Shown here: one piece after another, positions 10,799 to 19,390 of the stretch | Position numbering within the stretch: position 1 is the stretch's first letter | How the letters are laid out: the number at the start of each line of letters is the position of its first letter | NCBI GenBank assembly: GCA_047967505.1 | Contig: CM106539.1 | DNA: 64,000 nt | DNA from: Dipteris shenzhenensis | Lineage: Eukaryota; Polypodiophyta; Polypodiopsida; Gleicheniales | Direction: 5' to 3' (one strand) | Translations under genes and position numbers: made by a program | The notes under the pieces: generated by a model | The model's input: the letters and a program-made list of their open reading frames with translations, nothing else | Told to the model about the DNA's origin: nothing | Databases searched by the model: none

Positions 10799-11165
10799 CT
10801 TCTTAGTACAGACATGCATATGCATCAGTAGACTCTAGAGGCTATTGATGGCACCTAGGTCCAATTAGCTAATACCCTTGCCAGCATTCTGACAGATATT
10901 GTACAACTCTAATGGCTATTTGGTCTAGGATGCAAGGTTATCCTAGGTCTCCTTCGACCAAGAGGATAATTTTTCTCAAGGAGTAGAGAATTTGTCCTTT
11001 CCTTTTTTAGACCATCACATGCATGACATGGCAATCGCGGTTCTTATCTAGTTTTCCATGTGTTCAGATTTTTGAGTGACGTTTTACCACGGGTTTTTCA
11101 TGCTTTGCAAGACATCTATTGGTTGTTTCTTTCACACTTAATAGAAGTCTATTTCAAGAGCAGGG
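10799..11165 (+). pseudogene. L1-type LINE 3' end, continuation of 6050-8166
   Basis: After the gag-only element the plus strand resumes LINE C-terminal sequence. LASILTDIVQL and AIWSRMQGYPRS match the tail encoded on the minus strand near 50.0-50.2 kb (AIWATMQGSSRAASSKR). The end at about 11140-11160, cttaatagaagtctatttc, matches the 3' end of the LINE at 49851-50293. This shows that one old LINE was split by the LTR element. Confidence 0.7.
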
Positions 11166-11345
11166 GGAAATGAACATTACTTAACAACCTTGAATGGACC
11201 ATGCATTAACAAGAAATCGTATAGGCCAAAATATCAATAATTGTAAGCCACAAGTAAAATAGGAAGTAAAGAGGCCGATGCTGGAAATTTCAGCAGCATA
11301 CCTAGCATGGTAAACTCCTCCATGTGAACCTCTTCTTCTTCGAGT

Positions 11346-11425
11346 GTCATGTGCACACTAGGGACAGGGAGGCAAATGATGGGCTAGAGTGCTATCCATG
11401 GGTGGGAACATGGGTCGGTAGGATT
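11346..11425 (+). repeat. LTR terminus fragment (copy 1)
   Basis: The stretch beginning TGTCATGTGCACACTAGGGA is about 80 bp long and occurs again at 17182-17258. It starts TG. At 17.18 kb the copy follows a purine run, as an LTR start would. Only the first 75-80 bases are shared, so both copies are truncated or rearranged. Confidence 0.6.
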
Positions 11426-11499
11426 GGAGCACAGCATGGAGCTACCAGCACAGACGTCCACCAGACAATATGGGACGCCAAGGGTGAGGTATGGCTTGC

Positions 11500-11676
11500 A
11501 AGGCTAGCAGTGTCCATGGCATTGAGCGCAGATTTCTTCTCAAGTTCTTGAACTATCCCACCACCGATGCCAAATGGGTGAATCATCATTATCTTGTTGA
11601 TTATTTTCATCGTCTCCAGTTATATGAGGAAACTTTGGAATTGAGTACCCCCGCCAAGGTTGTTGTCAGTTGAGGA
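11500..11676 (+). pseudogene. Ty3/gypsy integrase C-terminus with chromodomain tail
   Basis: The encoded segment FLLKFLNYPTTDAKWVNHHY then LVDYFHRLQLYEETLEL matches the chromodomain end of the chromovirus integrase at 38.4 kb ([20 protein letters not shown], then LQLYQDAF). The stop TGA near 11674 is followed by GGACAACTGTTTTGG and a purine run, then TGTAAACATGG, a plausible LTR start near 11699. Only this 3' fragment is present; the rest of pol is missing, and an LTR-like scrap lies just upstream. Confidence 0.75.
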
Positions 11677-11699
11677 CAACTGTTTTGGCGATGGAGGGA

Positions 11700-12375
11700 A
11701 TGTAAACATGGTTTTTTCTTCTGGCCACATTTTTATTTTTCTATTATTGAGATCTCATGTTACCACTGACACGTGTGTATTTTTTTATGTGAGTTCTGGT
11801 TGTAGGATTCACATCCCAGCCGGGCATCTTCTGCTACCATGTGCACATGCTCTTCAACAGCTTAGAGTACTCTCTTTTCATGGCTGATCACCATGCATGC
11901 TATCTTCAGTAAAGCACTTGTCACCTTCATTGTAACCTTTTATCAACTTCAAAGCTCTTATCGTCTTCAGTGCGATCTGTCGCCTTCAGTACAATCATGT
12001 TCAGTGAGGGGTGAGCCTTGGTGTGTTAGGCTATGATGCTTAGTCAATGAGGACGGATCTAGATCGCATACACTAGTGAGTTGGAAGCGATCTCAAAACC
12101 CAATCCTTGAGAATCGAGTTTCAAGAGCTTTTTGAGAGCTAAAAGATGGTTCCATTTTGGTAGAACTTGTCTGAAGTTAGATACGAGATCTCTAGGATCT
12201 GGATCCAAAGGCCTCTAAAATAATTAATTATTGTGTATGGGTAGAGTGGTGTAAAGAAAAATGATAAATTATTATTTTGAAAAGAATTTTCTTTGCTTTT
12301 TCAAACCAAAGCCTAGCTTTCTTCTTGTAGCATTCCTATTCTTAGCACTAGCTCTCCTCTAAATAAGTGGCGCAA
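11700..12375. other. Intronic stretch without recognised gene
   Basis: I see no coding region. The first part may be the remnant of the gypsy LTR that starts near 11699. The segment 11,900-12,060 has a CTTCAGT/CTTCAGC motif repeated several times. From 12200 to 12330 it is AT-rich. Confidence 0.5.
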
Positions 12376-12494
12376 CCTGCTCTCCCTCCCTACCCGTTAG
12401 AAGCACCTAACTAACCCTAACCCCGAGTTGGGCTAAACCCCCAACCCAACCCGGGGTTTAGGTTAAGCTAGGAGGTTCAAAGAGACAGCCAACT

Positions 12495-13348
12495 ATGAAC
12501 TACTGGCCTACCCTCTCCTCCAAGTCCCCCTCAACTCCTTCAGCATCCATCAAGACTCGGTACTCTACAGTTGCAACCATGATACCCTCTCCATATGCAT
12601 GGAATTACCAACAAGAAGGCTCAAAACGACCCATCCTTGGGCAATAGGATCAAATCTTTTATCTGCAGCAGGCAGTGAGAGAGCTACGATTGGAACTGGT
12701 AGAAGTAAAAGCTCGACTTCACTTCTGGAAGGGCCTTGTAAGCAGGCAATAATTGATGAGGCTGTAAAATCTTGTAAGGATTCCCCCCCTACCCCACAGC
12801 TAGTCTCTACAGTCAAAGATCTTGTTCACACTGAAGTATAAACTGCTAAGAAGGAAGTGATTGTGGAACTGGACACCAAAGCATGTAAGTCAGATATTCA
12901 AGCAGAGATCAAAGAACACGAAGCTAGATGTGATAATGCGCTGAAGATTAGAATAGGGGGACTCCCAGAAGATTGGTACAAAGAGGAGGATAGATATAGT
13001 GAAATATTGACAAAGATCAAAGCAAGCTTGCCCAACATTGAATGGGTGGATGATGATGAGCAGGATGATGACGACTCCAGGCCAGCTTCTATTTTGCACT
13101 ATAAAGGTCATGCTATCCTTACAATGAAGTCAAAAGATATGCAGATTAAGCTTCTTCGACAATCTTACAAGTTGAAGGGCACCAAAGTATGGATAGCAGA
13201 GGAGCTTACACAAGCTCAACTTAAGATTAAGGCAACTAAATTAGCTAAAGTCAGGGCGGCCAGAAAGGATAGAAAATGGGCAGTTTACCGTGAAGGCATA
13301 GCACTAATCAAAGAGTTCAAATCAAAACCAAAAGACTCTCAGTCTTAA
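12495..13348 (+). pseudogene. ORF1p-like RNA-binding protein of the ORF1-only element (copy A)
   Basis: The start is ATG at 12495. After a Ser/Pro/Thr-rich N-terminus comes a heptad-like segment, LQQAVRELRLELVEVKARL (near 12660-12720), likely a coiled coil. The central part has NALKIRIGGLPEDWYKEED and later ASILHYKGHAILTMKSKDM, spaced like the two RNP strands of an RRM. It ends with ELTQAQLKIKATKLAKVRAA and KWAVYREGIALI, resembling the C-terminal domain of L1-type ORF1p. Two in-frame stops (near 12645 and 12838) and a one-base deletion near 12720 break it; 12857-13348 is open. The function, RNA binding and chaperoning, is inferred from this layout only. Confidence 0.72.
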
Positions 13349-13484
13349 ACTGATGTATGGCTATTTACTCTTCCAGACTATCATGTAGGTATTCGAAATA
13401 ATAATGGTGGCTTTTTGCACTCCTTGGGAGCTGCCATGCGCCCTCCCTAAAGCAGATGAACTAGAGGGTTTCTTGTTGTCCCAT

Positions 13485-13498
13485 AGACCTTTTGGTCT
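13485..13498 (+). other. 3' hairpin of ORF1-only copy A
   Basis: The stem AGACC/GGTCT with loop TTTT lies about 20 bp before the CTTT tail. The same position in other copies holds a stem with paired substitutions (see 14826, 29258, 30856, 44770 and 60561). It is a candidate recognition element for LINE2 reverse transcriptase. Confidence 0.7.
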
Positions 13499-13546
13499 CC
13501 AGTGGATGTTAATAGACTTTCTTTCTTTCTCTCTCCATCATTCAAA

Positions 13547-13584
<38 letters not shown>

Positions 13585-13892
13585 GTCCATCAGCCCGTCG
13601 CCTCTCGCCCGTCACCATCGCCTCAGTCGCTGCCTGCCCCGCCTACCTACCTATCTAACCTATCTACCTAGCTAACCAGCTAGCGGGGCCGTTGCCAGAA
13701 GCCAGCAGCCCCCAGTAGCCGTCAGTCGCCAGCCACCAGCACCGCCTATTCCCGTCGTCAACAACAACGCCCCCCCCCCCCCAAAAATTTTTTTCAAACA
13801 ACGACTAACCCTAACACTAACCTCGAGTTGGGCTAAACCCCCAACCCAACCCGGGGTTAGGTTCAGCTAGGGGGGCCTACAGACAGCCAATT

Positions 13893-14689
13893 ATGGACTG
13901 GCCTACCCTCTCATCCAAGTCCCCCTCAACTCCTTCAACCTCCATCAGGACTCGGTACTCTACAATTGCAGCAATGACACCCTCTCCGTATGCACACAAT
14001 TATCAACAAGAAGGCTCAAAACGACCCATCCTTGGGCGACAGGATCAGATTTTTTATCTACAGCAAGCAGTGAGAGAGCTACGATTGGAACTAGTAGAAG
14101 TACAAGCTCGACTTCGCATTCTGGAAGGGCCTGGTAAGCCGGTAGTAATTGATGAGGCTGTAAAATCTTGTAAGAACTCCTCCCCTACCCTGTAGCTAGT
14201 CTCTACAGTCAAAGATCTTGTTCACATTGAAGTCTGATATTCAAGCAGAGATTAAAGAACACGAAGCTAGATGTGATAATGCTCTGAAGATTAGAATAGG
14301 GGGACTTCCAGAAGATTGGTACAAAGAGGAGGACACTTATAGTGAAATATTGACAAAGATCAAAGCAGGCTTGCCCAATTGAATGGACGGATGATGATGA
14401 GCAGGATGATGACGACTCCAGGCCCGCTTCTATTATGCACTACAAAGGTCAAGCAATCCTTACACTAAAGTCAAACGATATGCGAATCAAGCTTCTTCGA
14501 CAATCTTACAAGCTGAAGGGTACCAAAGTATGGATAGTTGAGAAGCTTACACAAGCTCAACTCAAGAATAAGGCAACTGAATTAGCTAAAGTCAGGGCTG
14601 CCAGAAAGGATGGAAAATGGGCAGTTTACCGTGAAGGCGTAGCCCTAATCACAGAGTTCAAATCAAAACCAAAAGAATCTCAATCTTAA
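13893..14689 (+). pseudogene. ORF1p-like protein of the ORF1-only element (copy B)
   Basis: ATG at 13893 starts MDWPTLSSKSPSTPSTS and runs 100 codons through the coiled-coil segment VRELRLELVEVQARLRIL to a stop at 14193 (CAG to TAG compared with copy A). A deletion of about 50 bp after 14236 and a small one near 14380 disrupt the middle. The C-terminal 84 codons (14435-14689) are open, with HYKGQAILTLKSNDMRIKLL and KWAVYREGVALI. Copies A, B and C together show that the protein was once a single frame of roughly 280 codons. Confidence 0.72.
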
Positions 14690-14825
14690 ACTGATGCATG
14701 GCTGATTACTCTTTCAGACTATTTTGTAGGTACTCTAAATAAATGGGGATTGCTTTTGCACTCCTTGGGAGCTGCCATGTGCCCTACCTAAAGCAGATGT
14801 ACTGGAGGGTTTCTTGCTGTCCCAT

Positions 14826-14839
14826 AGACCTTTTCGTCT
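14826..14839 (+). other. 3' hairpin of ORF1-only copy B
   Basis: The stem AGAC/GTCT with loop CTTTTC sits at the same place as in copy A, followed by CTTTCTTTCTTTCT. The inner G-C pair of copy A is lost by a G-to-C change in the right arm. Confidence 0.65.
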
Positions 14840-14871
14840 CCAGTGGACATTAATAGACTTTCTTTCTTTCT

Positions 14872-17181
14872 CCTGCTAGTCCATCAGCCCTATCATTCAG
14901 CCAACGCATCATCTTCTTCTCCCTGCTACGGATCATGTTCCTCTCCCTGCTGCGCATCATCTCCAAGCTGCTGTGCACCACCTCCAAGCTGCCGCTCAGC
15001 TGCTGCCCTTCTCCATGGTGATGCCCTACTACCCAGACTCGCTACACTGCTCTTCTCTAAAGGCACCACCCTGCTAGCTGTTTTCGCTGAGCTGCAGAAG
15101 CCACTTGCTGTACCTAATTACCGCCTCAACCAACTTTGAACAACCGCCTCATCTCCTACCAACTGACGACTAATTAGTTCCAACCAGCCGCCTTTCAGTT
15201 CACATGGTCATCTATCTCTACAATAAATCGTTCATTGAAGGTTTGCTTTCATTTAAGATTTTGTCTCTATTTGCATCTCAATTTCGTTTTGACCTTGGGA
15301 GCTCCAAAAAAGAGCCCTAATCCTCTCCATGAGTCCTCCCTAAGCTCTTATCAGTTAGGGTTTGATACATATAAGGATGATTACCATCTTTAGGATTATT
15401 CATTGTTTATGCCAACCCCAATGGGTGAACTCTCCTTTGTCTATGTTTTAGGAATAAAGGCGGAGAAGGCTGAAGCTGTTCACGTGGCTACCTTCACCTA
15501 GAGCTTTCCAGGGACTGCCAGTGGTTGCTTTTTTGGATTAGTCTCAATCTCTTGTATTTTTGAGCTCCATCTCTGACAAGAGTGTCCTTGTAGAGGTCCC
15601 ATACTTGAGTCTTGGTCTAGGACTCTGGGATTTCCAAAGTGGGTTTCGTATAAAGATCTGTACTACCATTGTAGTGAGACTAAGCATCATTGAATATAAA
15701 AATACAACTGGTTTACCCAATTGGGGGGAGCAGTCTCGTTCTCACCCAGTCGGGTGTCGGTGCACTTGTCTCTCTTTCTTTATCTTCCGTTGCTTCGTGG
15801 ACATATGTAGTGTGAGTGAATTTAAGTTGTGGTATTTTTATTATGAAGTTCTAAAATTCTAAGTTTATTAAGTTATTCAACTGGAAATCACACTTCCATG
15901 TAAGCACAACTCTGACAGTTGCCATAAGGTTGCCTCTTAAGATTTTGACCCACTTGCTTGTGGATGTGATTGTGCGATTTTTATGATTTGTTGCTTATAG
16001 ACATGAGAAGCTTTTGATTACCAACATAGGAAGTGACCTCTTCGAGGGGTGTCTTCCATGTCCACGACTAATTGTTTAATGAGGATCCTTTTGTAGGGAT
16101 CTCAAATCTGAAGAATTTCGTCGAGTCCAAAGTTTTGGGAAACACGCTTAGTTTCCAAGATTTGATGGGTATAGGCAGATGCTTTGACTAGGACGCTAGT
16201 CAAAGAAGTTTCTAAGTGCACAAAAATGTTGTTTATTCCCTGGACCGTGAGTTGGTTCCTAGTCTCGAATTGAGTTATACTGTTTGAGCGCTTCTTTCAG
16301 TTTGTGGTTTTTGGTTAGCCATTGGCATTTACTATTTATGATAGTCCGCGACAGATCCACAAACTAGTGTTGTAACAATCATAGCACATGGGTGTGTGGT
16401 GCATTATGGTGGTATGGGACCCCATGATCCATCACATGATGTGGGGTTATAGAGTATCCATATTTATTTTAGGATGCCTACGAACATACGACTATCTTTT
16501 CCTTTTTTGGAAGATAGATTCCTTGTACAGACAATTATGAGATGCTAGCTTAAATTATAATGTCCGTTGAAATATTGGCTCTTCTTTGAGATTGACCGGT
16601 CAGATTTCCTTTGAGTTAGGACCCTAGACTACGCTTTTTGAGGATGAAAAGTAGATATTTTGACTTTCTAGGTTTGGGAAGTGAGATTTGATTTCACTTC
16701 TTACTTTCGGAAGTGTAGATTTGTTGACATTTCCTAATTTGGAAATAAGATTTGATATTTTTTAATATGGGGAGAGACTACTTATGGTTTATACTTCAAT
16801 AGTAAATTCTAAGGTTTTTTCCGAGAATCAGCTGGTATTTCCCCTATTGTAGAGGACATCTAGATTCAAGCATGCAAGTAAAATGGTAGACATTTTGGGG
16901 ACAACTCTTAGGGGACAATTGTTGCTACCTTGGGCACTGATAGCATGTACCTACCTTGGGTATTGGTAGCATTGCCAAAGTAGAGTTGCCAGTTGGTTCA
17001 TTTGCAGAGATGTTGCTTTTTGACCAAGACATGATCATCTGATGTTTCTGAGCAAGTGGATCTCTTGAAATATTGTTGTTAAGCCTATTTGTTTCGACCA
17101 ATAGTGAGTTATTTTAAGCAAGATGACTACTTCTTCTGAGTTTTTATGAGCTCAGGAGTGAGCTCTTTGAGGAAGGGGAGT
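14872..17181. other. Intronic region without recognised gene
   Basis: The part 14880-15070 is CTG/CTC-rich low-complexity DNA, like the leader of an ORF1-only element. The part 15200-17180 has no coding region that I can match. It contains short repeated phrases (for example around 16660-16760: gagatttgatttcacttc and aagatttgatatttt). At 15750-15790 a pyrimidine-rich stretch resembles an LTR R/U5 region. A purine run (gaggaaggggag) just before the TG at 17182 would fit a polypurine tract, so part may be the inside of a decayed LTR element. Confidence 0.5.
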
Positions 17182-17258
17182 ATGTCATGTGCACACTAGG
17201 GACATGCAAGCAGATGATGGGCTAGAGTGCTATCCGTGGAAACATGGGTCCGTAGGAT
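17182..17258 (+). repeat. LTR terminus fragment (copy 2)
   Basis: This matches 11346-11425 (TGTCATGTGCACACTAGGGA onwards). It directly follows a purine run, the usual arrangement at the start of a 3' LTR. Confidence 0.6.
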
Positions 17259-17699
17259 TGCTTTTTCGGCTCAGGGATGTAATCTTATTATGGCGCAATC
17301 TCATTTTGATAGTCTTGAAAGCAACTACTACAGAGGCCTTGTTCCACAATTGATCAAAAAACGTGGGGAACTTGCATTGCAAAGGAAAGCATCCATTGGT
17401 ATGAACCTCTAGCTCCTTTCGTTACACGATGAGTCTTTTTTATTTGAAAAGTTTCTTGAGCTCATCACGTTGTTTGGAGAACTCTTCTATGAACTTAACC
17501 TTGAAATCCTCTTGAAAAAGAGGCACTTCAAAAGACCTTGTAAGCTCCCAGAATCTTAGAGCTAAATACTTGCATTATTGTGCAACTATGAATGAGTATC
17601 TAAATCCGAAGATTGATTGAAATATTTTGGATTCTTCTCTTTTTCCCTAGGGGTAGATGCAGCTTCCAGTTAAAAAGGAGAATGGTGGCTTTAAAGAAA

Positions 17700-18500
17700 T
17701 AGTAGAAGACCTAGCTTCAGCCCTAAAAAGCAGAACAACATGTTGGGCTAGACCCCCCAGAAGGTCTTTATTCATTCAAAAAATCTGAGTACAAAGTACA
17801 ATTCAGCCTAGGGGCTGCTTTACTAGAATTCCTACGTGAAATTCCATTACAAAGGAGCTCATAGCTCATTTTTCTTTGGCAACATGCCAAGTGTCAAATT
17901 CTAATCTACTTGCTAATTTACATGCCACTTAAGGGCAACTCTGGAGTCTTTGAAGCACTTGGTCACGCGAGTGATCTCCTAGTTGCTCGCTAAACTTTGG
18001 GTCTTGAATCCCTCTTGGTACCTGCAACAATTACCTAAAGCGCACAACCATGGCACCCACTAACGATTAGCGCTTTGCATGATCTGTGCACTAATCCGAA
18101 TCACTGTGGGTATCCCCACCAAGCAAACATGTGCACATAAAATGCTAATTCTGTGGTTGACCGAAGCCAACACTTCTAGCCGAAATTAAGGACTTTGACC
18201 GAGGGTCAAGGCACCTTAATTAATGCTAGAACTCTGTGACCGGAGTCGATAATAATCCAGGTTGACCGGAGTCAACCTGCTCTGGCCGAAGCCAAGTCTT
18301 GTTGACCGGAGTCAACACTTTCTGACTGGTCAAAGGTTCTTTGGTTAACCGCAGTTAACCCTCTTTGCATAAGCCAAGTCTTCCTAACCAAGGTTAAGTA
18401 TCTTTTACCAAAGTCAATACTTTGACCAATAAAAGATAACTTTTTGAACATAATTAAATAAATGAAAGTCTCTTTAATTATGATCAAATAAATGGTCAAC
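17700..18500 (-). repeat. Decayed chromovirus LTR in minus orientation
   Basis: The region around 17715-17800 (cctaaaaagc, then gacccccc, then ctttatt) parallels the R/U5 region of the 37.34-38.41 kb LTR read on the same strand. The stretch 18140-18430 corresponds to U3 and carries repeated TTGACCGGAGTCAA palindromes. A single such palindrome lies in each LTR of the 37-44 kb element at the equivalent place. The borders are not certain. Confidence 0.55.
18155..18360. promoter_or_regulatory. Cluster of palindromes built on W-box core (TTGAC)
   Basis: Palindromic or near-palindromic units occur at 18155-18171, 18193-18211, 18235-18249, 18260-18277 (GGTTGACCGGAGTCAACC), 18282-18296, 18301-18316 and 18343-18360. 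TTGACC is the W-box bound by plant WRKY factors, and GTCAA is its complement. The placing in a probable U3 region suggests LTR promoter elements; binding is not shown. Confidence 0.5.
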
Positions 18501-18510
18501 ATGAACTTTG

Positions 18511-18864
18511 ACTTGGAGTATTTGCAACTTGATGACAAGTATTTCCTCAAGCTTTACAGTTGTATCAAGGAGCTTTAACTTGGAGTATTTACAACTTGGT
18601 GACAGGTATCTTGCCAAGTCCCTGAACTATTGGGCAATTGATGCCAAGAGAGGATATCTTCTCAAAGTACCCTCAAGTTTTACGGCTGTATCAAGGGACT
18701 TTGACTTGGAGTATTTACAACTTGGTGACAGGTATCTTGCCAAGTACCAGAACTATTAGGCAATTGATGCCAAGAGAGGATATCTTCTTGAAGTATCCTC
18801 AAGTTTTACAGCTATATCAAGGAGCTTTTCTATTGAGAGGACAACTGATTAGAAGCCAAGGGGA
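18511..18864 (+). pseudogene. Gypsy chromodomain tail in tandem 126-bp repeats
   Basis: The end of a chromovirus integrase is present about two and a half times. Each unit decodes, with frame changes, to RYLAKYQNY, AIDAKRG and KYPQVLQLYQGAF, matching [16 protein letters not shown] and [13 protein letters not shown] at 38.4 kb. Unit starts with ACTTGGAGTATTT lie at 18511, 18578 and 18704, so the last two are 126 bp (42 codons) apart. The last unit runs on through GAGAGGACAACTG and a purine run into an LTR at 18865, as in the complete element. Confidence 0.75.
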
Positions 18865-19390
18865 TATCACCAATTGGTATTTCTCCGAAGAAATAAAGAG
18901 GAGCCTTTATTAGATTGACTATGGTCAAAGAAAGTTGACTTTGGTTAACTACAATAAGTTTTGTTGTTTTTACTTTTGCTTTGCATTGGTAAAAGAGAAC
19001 TTTGGGGACGCCCACAAGGGACTCATTTCGCTAACTTAATGGGTTAAAGGGTTGATATTTGTGTAGGACTTGGAAGAGTGCAAAAAAGCTCAGAAACGAT
19101 GGAGCAAGTGCCAAAAAGCAAGCCCCACAAGGGCCAAAAGCACCAGGAAGATGGCGCCATTAAGGAGGGACCCACTAGGTTCTAAAAAGATAAAGAAAGC
19201 GGACCCAAGGTGGGCTTAAAGCAAGAAAGATCAGCTTTTGTAAAAATAGCTGCTAGGCCAAGTCTATTAAAGAGGCTCCTAGATTCATTCAAGAGTTGTA
19301 CTCAACCTAATGCTCTTTTACGAGCCAATTGTACATTCTATTGCAAAAAAGACCTTCAGGGGAGTCCAGCCCTTATTTTTGGGCACTAGT
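18865..19390 (+). repeat. 3' LTR of the plus-strand chromovirus fragment, truncated
   Basis: This starts TATCACCAATTGG, corresponding to TGTCACCATTTGG in the 37-44 kb element, with the terminal G mutated. Several blocks are shared: ACTTTTGCTTTGCATTGGTA near 18975, AATGGGTTAAAG near 19040, and GTCCAGCCCTTATTTTTGGG near 19365. A LINE2 fragment begins where the LTR ends. Confidence 0.75.

Larger units (their letters stand above)
12380..13545 (+). mobile_element. ORF1-only LINE-like element, copy A
   Basis: This is one of three related elements (also 13546-14871 and 29221-30815). Each has a pyrimidine-rich leader, a conserved 5' block around GAGTTGGGCTAAACCCCC that can fold back on CCCAACCC, and a single ORF of about 280 codons. 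The 3' UTR ends in a hairpin and a (CTTT)n tail. There is no RT or endonuclease. The 3' UTR block from about 13419 to the tail is nearly the same in all copies. The tail resembles the LINE2 elements in this window, suggesting use of their RT in trans. The exact 5' end is uncertain. Confidence 0.8.
13546..14871 (+). mobile_element. ORF1-only LINE-like element, copy B, head-to-tail with copy A
   Basis: The element begins inside the pyrimidine tail of copy A, with a long CT microsatellite at about 13552-13580 and a leader rich in CAGCC/GCCAG. The conserved 5' block at about 13800-13880 is the same as in copy A. The ORF is at 13893-14689, and the 3' UTR with hairpin (14826-14839) and CTTT tail ends near 14871. 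It may have inserted into the microsatellite tail of copy A. Confidence 0.8.

Noticed and set aside
12405-12460. Telomere-like CCCTAACCCC strings
   Set aside because: Only one or two imperfect units occur, as part of the conserved leader block of the ORF1-only element; they are not a telomere or interstitial telomere array.
12495-13348. ORF with coiled coil and RRM-like part as a host RNA-binding gene
   Set aside because: Three copies in the window share UTRs, hairpin and tail and all have disabling changes, so it is a mobile element.
15560-15862. 100-codon ORF as a gene
   Set aside because: No recognised motif, no second copy and no splice or context support; it overlaps an LTR-like pyrimidine stretch.
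18140-18430. Palindromic repeat array resembling a CRISPR
   Set aside because: Units vary in sequence and spacing, there are no uniform spacers, and the context is a plant LTR.
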